A program made the position numbers and the translations under genes. A stretch of DNA of 6,109 nucleotides. It comes from Roseiflexaceae bacterium (GTDB lineage Bacteria; Chloroflexota; Chloroflexia; Chloroflexales; Roseiflexaceae). Numbering within the stretch: the first letter of the stretch is position 1; every line of letters begins with the position of its first letter. Below are positions 1 to 5,969 of this stretch, piece after piece. Below the pieces are notes generated by a model. It was not told the origin of the DNA, did no database searches, and saw only the letters and a program-made list of their open reading frames with translations. The stretch spans positions 1 to 6,109 of the forward strand of contig CANHPK010000107.1 in assembly GCA_947462525.1 (NCBI GenBank), read 5' to 3'.

Positions 1-33
1 CGTTTGTCATGGTTTTGCAATTACTGTGCATGT

Positions 34-63
34 TTGACAGTCAGCCTGTGCATCTCGTACAAT
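34..63 (+). promoter_or_regulatory. Sigma-70-type promoter of the tRNA gene
   Basis: A perfect -35 hexamer TTGACA (34-39) is followed after 18 bp by TACAAT (58-63), one base from the TATAAT consensus. The predicted transcription start, about 7 bases after the -10 box, falls just before the first base of the mature tRNA at 73, so the 5' leader would be only a few bases long. This is the strongest promoter-like sequence in the window and fits a highly expressed stable RNA. The assignment is from sequence match and position only. Confidence 0.85.
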
Positions 64-72
64 GCATCACAT

Positions 73-146
73 GCGGGAGTGGCGTAGTGGTAACGTAGGA
101 GCCTTCCAAGCTCATGTCGAGAGTTCGATTCTCTCCTCCCGTACCA
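73..146 (+). tRNA. tRNA-Gly, anticodon UCC, CCA end encoded
   Basis: The complete cloverleaf can be drawn. The acceptor stem is 73-79 with 136-142, the D stem 82-85 with 93-96 around a loop containing GG, the anticodon stem 98-102 with 110-114, and the T stem 119-123 with 131-135 around the loop TTCGATT. The variable loop is 4 nt (115-118). The anticodon loop CTTCCAA (103-109) places UCC at 105-107, which decodes GGA and, by wobble, other glycine codons. The 3' CCA (144-146) is encoded. Three features are odd. The first acceptor pair is G73-T142 (a G-U wobble), the discriminator base at 143 is A where bacterial glycine tRNAs usually have U, and the top anticodon-stem pair (98 with 114) is a G-A mismatch. 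The near-consensus promoter and otherwise intact stems argue for a functional gene. Isoacceptor identity is secure because C35 and C36 are the main glycine determinants. Confidence 0.95.
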
Positions 147-178
147 ATTGATTGTCTGTTTTCTTGGGTTTGATTGAA

Positions 179-223
179 GATGCACCAATTGCCGTACTCT
201 GTATGAGTGGCCGTTGGTGCATT
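179..223 (+). terminator. Hairpin after the tRNA, possible terminator
   Basis: TGCACCAA (181-188) pairs perfectly with TTGGTGCA (214-221). The stem extends inward through a T-G wobble, one mismatch, three GC pairs (191-193 with 209-211) and two wobbles, and outward by A-T and G-T. This leaves a loop of about 11 nt (196-206). The nine bases after the core arm contain six T (222-230), a weak U-tract. It begins about 33 bases after the tRNA CCA end, the right position for an intrinsic terminator of the tRNA transcript. The long loop and interrupted stem make it weaker than a textbook terminator. It could instead be a 3' trailer structure used in processing. Confidence 0.45.
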
Positions 224-356
224 GTTCATTGCGTGACGCTACGCGTGCGTACAAGCGCAGTCGGGCCATATCATCCCCCGATCGATTGGTATGCTGACCG
301 TCATTTATTACTGTGCAATGCGTCGTTCCCGCACAACGATACGTTCCTGCGACAGA

Positions 357-368
357 GTCACCGGTGAC
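357..368. repeat. Perfect 12-bp palindrome
   Basis: GTCACCGGTGAC is its own reverse complement with no central gap. The flanking pair (A356 and C369) does not continue it. It lies about 150 bp upstream of the start codon of the giant gene and about 105 bp upstream of its candidate -10 box, a position that could suit an upstream regulator site. No second copy was seen in the window. A 12-bp perfect palindrome can also occur by chance, so a regulatory role is only a possibility. Confidence 0.4.
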
Positions 369-419
369 CTACCGCGTGATGGACGCAGATCATCGTGCCT
401 GTCAATGCTCCTTTTAGTG

Positions 420-470
420 AAAATAAATAAATAAAACAAATAAGCGAATGTTTTTTTGTAGAAAAAAATG
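420..470. promoter_or_regulatory. AT-rich tract: AAAT repeats and T7/A7 pair
   Basis: Three or more AAAT units run from about 421 to 435. Because the unit is four bases long, successive TAA triplets (424, 428, 432) fall in all three forward frames, so any translation entering from the left is stopped. At 451-457 there is a run of seven T, then GTAG, then seven A (462-468), forming an A/T inverted repeat. Tracts like these commonly bend DNA or act as an UP element ahead of a promoter. Here they lie directly upstream of the TACAAT box at 472. The function is inferred from position. Confidence 0.4.
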
Positions 471-477
471 ATACAAT
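449..477 (+). promoter_or_regulatory. Candidate promoter of the giant surface-protein gene
   Basis: TACAAT (472-477) is the same -10 hexamer as in the tRNA promoter and lies 39 bases before the start codon at 517. No good -35 box is present at 16-18 bp; the hexamer 17 bp upstream is TGTTTT (449-454), a poor match to TTGACA. The T7/A7 tract upstream may compensate, or an activator may be needed. The 5' leader would be about 30 nt. TTGACT at 492-497 was considered as a -35, but its partner would overlap the start codon. Confidence 0.35.
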
Positions 478-516
478 TACGTTACATTAATTTGACTATT
501 AAGAAATGCGCATACT

Positions 517-3500
517 ATGCAACCGACCACACTCCGCACGCGTGCCCTTTCGATCTTGATGGTATGTGTGCTGTGTGCACTCGTCTTGGGGCGGACCGAA
601 TCCCCAACAACCAACCCTGAGCCTGGGTTGGTCCGACGGACACTCCCAGCAGTCGCAGAGCCGACGTATGCCTGTGCAGGCCAGACCATGACGCTGTCGG
701 AGATCGCCGTCGAGCGTACTATTTCGGTTGCCGATGTCAACGATATTGTGCGGTATTACGGGATCACGCCTGCGGTCTTTTGTACGATCCCAGCAGACAG
801 CATCACCAGTGCCATCGCAGTCATCGCCGAAAAGCGGGCAAAGGGTCAGCCCATCGAAAACCCCACGACCTTGCGTGATCGTGACGGACTGAGCATTGTC
901 GAAAAGCGGATTCAAAATAAACGGGCAGCGCAAAAAGACATCACCAACCGTGACTACGAAGCATCATTGGCCAGCGGTGACATGAGCGGCGTCAAACCGG
1001 ATACGCTCTGGACGTTATTGCGCGAGGTGTCGGACACGGGCGTTATCACAGCAGACGGATTGATGACGGGTAAGCGGCAGGCGGATGTGTTGCGGAGTCG
1101 CACCCAAGGGCGTGCTGCCGGGGTGAACAATCTGAGTTGGACGAGCATTGGGCCGGGCAATGTCGGTGGCCGTATCCGCGCGATGGTCATCGACCCGGTC
1201 GACCCGCTCATCATGTATGTGGGTGGCGTGACCGGTGGGATGTGGAAAACCACTAACGGCGGCGCGTCGTGGTTCGCTTTATCGGATTTCATGGCGAATC
1301 TCGCCATCCACTCGCTGGTGATGGACCCAGCTGACCGCACCATTCTGTATGCGGGTACCGGCGAAGAGTTCCGTGGCGCCGGTGTGTTCAAATCGACCGA
1401 TTCGGGTGCGACATGGGCCCAAATCGCAAGCACGGCGACCAGTGACTTTTATTATGTCCGGCGCATGGTGATTGCACGGCCTGCGGGTGTGAGTACGTTG
1501 ATCGCAGCAACTGACACGGGGCTGTTTGTGTCGACCAACGCTGGCGTCAGCTGGACCAAACGCATCACCGGCAGCCTGATGGATGTCGAAGTCGATCCCA
1601 ACAATCAATCGAATCTGAGTGCCAGCGGGTATGGCTCGCTGGCCTACTCGACCAATGGTGGCACGAGCTGGACAATAACGACACCATTCGGCGGTACGGG
1701 GCGTGTCGAATTGGCGTACGCGACATCGACGAGCGGGACGCTGTATGCATCGGTCAACAACAACGATGGGGAACTCTGGAAGAGCACCAACGGTGGTGTC
1801 GCCTGGACCAAGAAAATCGCCGCGTCGTTGGCGCAGGGTGATTACGATAATACGATCTGGGTTGATCCAACCAATGCGAACGCGGTAGTCTGGGGTGGCG
1901 TCGATTTGTACAAGACCACCGACGGTGGCACCACCAAGGCACAATATAGCGAATGGTGGCGTTGGCCATTGTCGCCGCATGCCGATAATCATTTGATCGT
2001 TGCGCACCCGTCGTTCAATGGGACGACCAACAAAACGATTTTTGTGGCGAATGACGGTGGTGTTTGGAAGGCAGCGGACTATTCGACGGCAACGTCCACG
2101 AGTGGCTGGCAAGAGCTCAACAATACCCTTGGCATCACCCAGTTCTATGCGGGTGTTGGGAGCGCTGTGGTGGGGCGCATCACCGGTGGGACCCAGGACA
2201 ACGGCACCCAAGAATTCAACAAACTCACCGGATCTGAATCATGGCGAATGACGACCAGCGGCGACGGTGGGTTTTCTGCGGCTGACGACACCTATTGGTA
2301 TGGAGAATACGTCTACCTGCAAAGTCTGTGTCGCGCGACCTGGGATGGCAGCTGTACCAGCATCAATGGATCACGCAATGTCTATGATGCCGCGACCGGC
2401 TGGACCACCGTCTGGAAGGGTGCGCCATACGAAATCAGCGACGCCAAAAACGAAGCGGCAAACTTCATCGCGCCGTTCATCCTCGACCCCAACAACACCA
2501 GCACCATGATTGCCGGCGGCAGATCGGTCTGGCGCACCGCCAACGTGCGGGAACCCCTCACCAATACGACCGGTCCGACTTGGAAGGCTATCAAGTCTGC
2601 TGTTGCCTGTGCCGATGCATATGCGTGTTATATCAGCAACATCAGTGCGCTCGCCGTGCAACCCAGTAACTCCGATGTCATCTATGTGGGGACCAATGGC
2701 GACGGCTCTGCGACGTATCAAAGCAAACTCTACAAAACATCCAATGCAACCGCTACCACACCGACGTGGACCCTGATCGATACCGGACTGCCCGATCGGA
2801 CCATTACCCGTATCGTGGTCGACCCGATCACGACTACGACGGTGTATGCAGTATTTGGTGGGTACAACAGTGGCAATGTGTGGCGTTCGACCAACGGCGG
2901 TACGAGCTGGGCGATCCGCGATGGCTCTGTTTCGTTGAATCTGCCCGATGTGCCGGTGTATAGCATGGCGATCCACCCGACCAACAGCAATTGGCTCTAT
3001 GTGGGCACGGCGCTGGGGGTGTTCACCAGTGAAGACGCCGGTGTCACTTGGCAAGCATCCAACGACGGACCGGTCAACACGGCGGTCTATGACTTGCAGT
3101 GGATGGGTACCAAGCTGATTGCCGCAACCCACGGTCGCGGCATGTTTACGGCAAATGTCGGTGCACCGACGTTGGACACGGTCCGTGGGACGGTGGTCAA
3201 CGCCACGACTATCGACTTTGTTGCGGTGTTCAGCGAGAATGTCACCGGTGTCGATACCGCAGATTTTGCAGCCATGGGAACCGGCACGGCTACTGGTACG
3301 GTCAGCAGTGTGACGGGGAGTGGAGACACCTATACCGTGCGGGTGACCGTCGCGGGCAGTGGATCGATTGTCCTTTCGGTGCGTGCGACTGCGACCATAT
3401 CAGACAGACTCGGCACCGCAATGACAAATGTCGCTGCCAGCGACGCGCAGGCGTGTGCCGAACAGGGCGGCTGGGTGTGTCCGTTGTATGTGACATCGGC

Positions 3501-5184
3501 GAGCGACAGCGGGCCGGGTACGTTACGCACGGTTATGAGTGGTGCAGCGAGTGGGAGCGTCATCGCCTTTGCGAGTACGCTCGAGGGGCAGACGTTAACG
3601 TTGGCTTCGGTCATCACCGTGGCCAAACCGATCACGATCGATGGTGGGATGAATACGACATCTATCACCGTGAGTGGCGGGAATGCGACAGGCTTGTTTC
3701 GTGTCTCATCTGGTGGGAATCTGACGGTGCGGCGTATCAACCTGACCGGTGGAGTCGCACTCGTTGGCGGGGCGGTCTCCGTTGATGCCGGCGGTACGTT
3801 GGCTGTTGATCGCAGTGCTGTATACGCTAATTCTGCGTGGTTTGGTGGTGGGCTGTATATCAACGGAACTGCTTCGATAAGCAATAGTACGTTGTACCTC
3901 AATGACACATTCCAAGGTGGCTTACATCGTGATGATACCGGCGATGGTGCAGCGATATACACGGAACCAGCATCCTCCCTGACGATCCTCAACAGTACCA
4001 TTGCATATAACAACACAGGGTATATGGCTGTCTCGATGCAGGGGACGTCAACAATTCGCAATACCATCATGTCGAATTCACTCAACACAGCCGCGACACG
4101 CGTCGGCATTTACGACTGTTATTCGTGGGGCGCATTGACGATTGCCAATTCGGCAGACCAGTCTGGCATGTGTTCGTCGACCTACAATGGTGATCCGGGC
4201 CTTGGTGCACTTGCACTCAACGGCGGTGGGACGCGCTCGTATAGCATTGCTATTTCGTCAGCGGCGAAAGCGGCCTATCATAATGGCGATAATGCGATTT
4301 GTGCAGCCAGCCCGGTCAATGGAATTGACCAACGTGGCGTATTGCGGACCGCACCGTGTGATATCGGCTCGTACGAATACGACGACCCACCGGCGACGGC
4401 GACACCGACGGCAACCCAGACGTTCACTGCTACGGCGACAGCGTCGAACACCGCAACATCCACCCCGACATACACCTATACTGCAACGGCGACGCATACG
4501 GCGACGTATACCCCATCGCTGACGGCCACTCCGACGGCATCCCACACGGCGACATACACGGCGTCCAAAACCGCCACTCCGACGGCATCACACACGGCGA
4601 CGCACACACCCACCATGACCGCGTCGAAGACCCCCACCAACACTGCGATGAACACAGCTACGGTGACTGCGTCAAATACGCCAACCTATACCGCGACGAA
4701 CACAGCTACGGCGACTGCATCAAACACTGCAACCAACACTGCGTCGAACACAGCTACGGTGACAGCATCGAAAACTGCAACCCTGACTGCATCGAACACA
4801 AAGACCTCCACACCGGCAGAGACAGCGACGTCCAGCGCTACCGTTACATCATCCAAAACTGCGACGGCCACTGCATCCAGTACACCGACGTTCACCGCAT
4901 CCAAAACGGCAACCTCTACCGCTTCAAATACTGCGACACGGTCGAGCACACGCACACAGACGGCAACGAACACCCGTACTGCAACCAAAACGGCGACACG
5001 TACGAGCACGAGCACATTAACCAAGACTCCAACGAAGACTGCGTCGCAGACCCGAACCAAGACTGCCACACCGACGCGGACGAATACGCGGACTCTCACC
5101 CCGACCAAGACACGTACCGCGACGCGGACCATGACCCCATCGAAGTCACCCATCCCGACACGGACTGGAGTGGTGCTGCGATAG
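517..5184 (+). CDS. Secreted multidomain propeller/beta-helix surface protein
   Basis: The protein has 1555 residues and no frameshift. Residues 1-25 are a Sec-type signal peptide: basic start (R7, R9), hydrophobic core 10-24, no lipobox. Residues 51-92 resemble one LysM motif bracketed by C53 and C89. Residues 208-882 form a beta-propeller region of the BNR/VPS10-like kind. It opens with W208..IGPGNVGGR and has Asp-box repeats of S/T-x-D/N-x-G-x-S/T-W type ending at W252, W300, W346, W385, W430, W798 and W845. It also carries H488-x-D490-x-H492, GGTQDNG (557-563), GDGG (582-585), and a closing HGRGMF (872-877). An Ig-like module (about 885-975) and a right-handed beta-helix follow; the helix (about 987-1290) ends in RTAPCDIGSYEY, typical of 'choice-of-anchor Q' proteins. 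Residues 1293-1555 are a Thr-rich tail. No LPXTG, terminal membrane helix or known sorting domain is seen. It probably acts outside the membrane in adhesion or polymer binding. Sialidase or glycosidase activity is not supported, since Asp boxes are structural. ATG 517 is chosen because it precedes the whole signal peptide, although no clear Shine-Dalgarno is present. Confidence 0.9.
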   Translation: MQPTTLRTRALSILMVCVLCALVLGRTESPTTNPEPGLVRRTLPAVAEPTYACAGQTMTLSEIAVERTISVADVNDIVRYYGITPAVFCTIPADSITSAIAVIAEKRAKGQPIENPTTLRDRDGLSIVEKRIQNKRAAQKDITNRDYEASLASGDMSGVKPDTLWTLLREVSDTGVITADGLMTGKRQADVLRSRTQGRAAGVNNLSWTSIGPGNVGGRIRAMVIDPVDPLIMYVGGVTGGMWKTTNGGASWFALSDFMANLAIHSLVMDPADRTILYAGTGEEFRGAGVFKSTDSGATWAQIASTATSDFYYVRRMVIARPAGVSTLIAATDTGLFVSTNAGVSWTKRITGSLMDVEVDPNNQSNLSASGYGSLAYSTNGGTSWTITTPFGGTGRVELAYATSTSGTLYASVNNNDGELWKSTNGGVAWTKKIAASLAQGDYDNTIWVDPTNANAVVWGGVDLYKTTDGGTTKAQYSEWWRWPLSPHADNHLIVAHPSFNGTTNKTIFVANDGGVWKAADYSTATSTSGWQELNNTLGITQFYAGVGSAVVGRITGGTQDNGTQEFNKLTGSESWRMTTSGDGGFSAADDTYWYGEYVYLQSLCRATWDGSCTSINGSRNVYDAATGWTTVWKGAPYEISDAKNEAANFIAPFILDPNNTSTMIAGGRSVWRTANVREPLTNTTGPTWKAIKSAVACADAYACYISNISALAVQPSNSDVIYVGTNGDGSATYQSKLYKTSNATATTPTWTLIDTGLPDRTITRIVVDPITTTTVYAVFGGYNSGNVWRSTNGGTSWAIRDGSVSLNLPDVPVYSMAIHPTNSNWLYVGTALGVFTSEDAGVTWQASNDGPVNTAVYDLQWMGTKLIAATHGRGMFTANVGAPTLDTVRGTVVNATTIDFVAVFSENVTGVDTADFAAMGTGTATGTVSSVTGSGDTYTVRVTVAGSGSIVLSVRATATISDRLGTAMTNVAASDAQACAEQGGWVCPLYVTSASDSGPGTLRTVMSGAASGSVIAFASTLEGQTLTLASVITVAKPITIDGGMNTTSITVSGGNATGLFRVSSGGNLTVRRINLTGGVALVGGAVSVDAGGTLAVDRSAVYANSAWFGGGLYINGTASISNSTLYLNDTFQGGLHRDDTGDGAAIYTEPASSLTILNSTIAYNNTGYMAVSMQGTSTIRNTIMSNSLNTAATRVGIYDCYSWGALTIANSADQSGMCSSTYNGDPGLGALALNGGGTRSYSIAISSAAKAAYHNGDNAICAASPVNGIDQRGVLRTAPCDIGSYEYDDPPATATPTATQTFTATATASNTATSTPTYTYTATATHTATYTPSLTATPTASHTATYTASKTATPTASHTATHTPTMTASKTPTNTAMNTATVTASNTPTYTATNTATATASNTATNTASNTATVTASKTATLTASNTKTSTPAETATSSATVTSSKTATATASSTPTFTASKTATSTASNTATRSSTRTQTATNTRTATKTATRTSTSTLTKTPTKTASQTRTKTATPTRTNTRTLTPTKTRTATRTMTPSKSPIPTRTGVVLR
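4525..4602 (+). repeat. Near-identical 30-bp direct repeat, 48-bp offset
   Basis: The 30 bases at 4525-4554 recur at 4573-4602 with one visible change. Both copies start GCCACTCCGACGGCATC and encode TATPTASHTAT in the same frame. The offset is 48 bp, equal to 16 codons, so the units are LTATPTASHTATYTAS and KTATPTASHTATHTPT. DNA identity higher than the protein demands points to a recent duplication by slippage or unequal exchange. Confidence 0.8.
4650..4793 (+). repeat. Three tandem 48-bp (16-codon) repeats
   Basis: The 14-base sequence GAACACAGCTACGG occurs at 4650, 4698 and 4746, exactly 48 bp apart. A fourth, diverged unit starts at 4794 (GAACACA, then different). The encoded units are NTATVTASNTPTYTAT, NTATATASNTATNTAS and NTATVTASKTATLTAS. 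The first half of each unit is best conserved and the second half varies. The period matches that of the pair at 4525/4573, which suggests one 48-bp amplification unit built this part of the tail. Confidence 0.85.
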
Positions 5185-5208
5185 AATCTTACCGCACGCG
5201 ATTGTACC

Positions 5209-5240
5209 AACCCCCCGTAGGAAATTTCCTGCGGGGGGTT
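5209..5240. terminator. GC-rich stem-loop between convergent genes
   Basis: AACCCCCCG (5209-5217) pairs with CGGGGGGTT (5232-5240). The stem continues through a T-G wobble into the perfect palindrome AGGAAATTTCCT (5219-5230), giving about 14 pairs around a tight AT loop. It lies 24 bases after the stop codon of the giant gene and 63 bases beyond the stop of the opposing TetR gene, so it can serve as a shared bidirectional terminator. Neither side has a real U-tract (TTCTGC follows on the plus strand, GGTACAAT on the minus strand). Termination would rest on stem strength, or the hairpin may mainly protect the mRNA 3' end. Confidence 0.7.
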
Positions 5241-5303
5241 CTGCATCCTGCGCGATAGGCAAACAATGATCGTGTCGCGTGTGCTGTGGGTTACATTGCA
5301 GGC

Positions 5304-5885
5304 TTAGAGCAACGAGACGGCTCTGCGGGGCTTGTTGATGCTTGTGATGTAGGCTGTCATGATGGTTTGGAAGCTGACGTTCATGTCGATCGGCAAACCA
5401 AATGCACCGGACTCTTCGAGGGTCGCAAAACCATGCACAATGCTGCGGAAGCCACGCAACACATGGGTCCGATCTGCCCCTGACAACTCAAATGGAATAA
5501 GGATGCGTTCGAGCAGTTCCATCAGCGATCGGTTGGCTTGGACTAATTCGGGGTTCGGTTGGCTTTGGGGGTGGAGGGTAGCGGCGTAGATGCCCGGATT
5601 GAGGATGATGAAGCTCCGATATGCCTCGGCGATCGCCAGCAACGCATCGGCCCCGCCGCGGCCGATGGCGGCGTCTTGGCAGCGCAAGAAAAGCGCCTGA
5701 GCGCCGTATCCTGCCAGCGCTGCCTGGAGCGCATCGAGCCCATCGACGTGATTGTAGAGCGATGGAATCTTGATGCCCAGCTTGGCGGCGATGGGCGCCA
5801 ACGTCAACGCAGCAAAGCCGTAGGTGTTGACATGCCGGGCGGCTGCTTCGACGACGAGTGTACGGGTGACGCGTTGCTTGGCCAT
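5304..5885 (-). CDS. TetR/AcrR-family transcriptional regulator, WHG-type C terminus
   Basis: The protein has 193 residues, a usual length for the family. The N-terminal DNA-binding domain spans about residues 7-58. A first helix ends at YGF (22-24), the helix-turn-helix runs through LTLAPIAAKLG (27-37) and IKIPSLYNHVDG (38-49), and SLYNHV is a classic recognition-helix ending. The C-terminal ligand and dimer domain carries FRSIVHGFATLE (146-157) and GAFGLPIDMNVSF (160-172), the signature of the WHG/TetR_C_33-type subgroup. It would act as a cytoplasmic dimer that leaves its operator when a small ligand binds; the ligand cannot be read from the sequence. The ATG start at 5885 gives a complete HTH domain with a short basic N terminus. 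The ribosome binding site is weak (GCGAG about 7 bases upstream). The gene runs toward the giant plus-strand gene, so it has no divergent partner in view and its main target is unknown. Confidence 0.9.
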   Translation of the reverse strand: MAKQRVTRTLVVEAAARHVNTYGFAALTLAPIAAKLGIKIPSLYNHVDGLDALQAALAGYGAQALFLRCQDAAIGRGGADALLAIAEAYRSFIILNPGIYAATLHPQSQPNPELVQANRSLMELLERILIPFELSGADRTHVLRGFRSIVHGFATLEESGAFGLPIDMNVSFQTIMTAYITSINKPRRAVSLL

Positions 5886-5902
5886 GACACGCTCGCTATA
5901 AG

Positions 5903-5927
5903 AAAACTAATGACTTTTGATTTTATA
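5903..5927 (-). promoter_or_regulatory. AT-rich leader of the TetR gene, possible operator
   Basis: Reading the minus strand, TATAAA (5927-5922) could be a -10 box about 37 bases before the start codon, but no TTGACA-like -35 lies at the right distance. Between it and the gene, 5903-5918 is an imperfect dyad with matching ends (AAAA and TTTT) and partial symmetry inside. An imperfect dyad between promoter and start codon is the usual site for TetR autoregulation. The symmetry is modest in AT-rich DNA and could be chance. Confidence 0.3.
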
Positions 5928-5969
5928 CGAAAAATGTAAGTTTGTTGGCGGCGAGCTACTAGGTGGTCG

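Larger units (their letters stand above)
224..516. other. Intergenic region without a convincing gene
   Basis: No reading frame here looks like a protein. The longest plus-strand one (152-367) begins with TTG, has no ribosome binding site, runs through the tRNA-trailing hairpin and has no domain-like composition. Up to about 410 the DNA has mixed base composition; from 411 to 510 it becomes very AT-rich. It holds a perfect palindrome (357-368), an AAAT short tandem repeat, a T7/A7 inverted pair and a candidate -10 box for the downstream gene. I found no second copy of the tRNA 3' end in the window, so there is no sign of an attachment site for an integrated element. Confidence 0.7.
4393..5181 (+). 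repeat. Thr-Ala-Pro-Ser-rich low-complexity tail
   Basis: From A1293 to the C terminus, nearly every second residue is threonine, alternating with A, P, S, N, K, Y, H and later R. Only one acidic residue (an E in the middle) is visible. The tail begins right after the beta-helix ends (Y1288) and runs to the stop codon with no terminal anchor. Composition changes along it: residues 1293-1474 carry about six lysines, whereas 1475-1555 hold 17 arginines or lysines and no acidic residue. Such Thr-rich segments are extended, often O-glycosylated stalks in other surface proteins. Glycosylation here is an inference. Codon choice for Thr is mixed (ACG, ACA, ACT, ACC), so the DNA is less repetitive than the protein. 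Confidence 0.9.

Noticed and set aside
73..146. tRNA gene as an integration site for a mobile element
   Set aside because: No integrase gene and no repeat of the tRNA 3' end elsewhere in the window; only the 8-base ACCAATTG recurs, which is too short.
152..367. 71-residue plus-strand frame after the tRNA
   Set aside because: TTG start without a ribosome binding site, runs through the tRNA-trailing hairpin, and ends inside the 12-bp palindrome; no protein-like pattern.
1279..2211. 310-residue minus-strand frame
   Set aside because: Antisense to the propeller coding region, whose plus-strand frame has clear domain motifs throughout; the minus frame shows none.
2371..3132. 253-residue minus-strand frame
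   Set aside because: Antisense shadow of the propeller region; composition reflects the opposite strand's codons.
1123..3153. Annotation of the propeller as a sialidase or GH74 xyloglucanase
   Set aside because: Asp boxes are structural and shared by many non-enzymatic propellers; no arginine triad or defined catalytic pair could be identified.
3330..4109. 259-residue minus-strand frame
   Set aside because: Antisense to the Ig-like and beta-helix segments; no signal peptide, motif or start context.
4686..5246. 186-residue minus-strand frame rich in Val alternating with Arg/Ala
   Set aside because: The valines are the reverse reading of ACN threonine codons in the tail repeats, so the pattern is an artefact. 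The frame also starts inside the terminator hairpin region.
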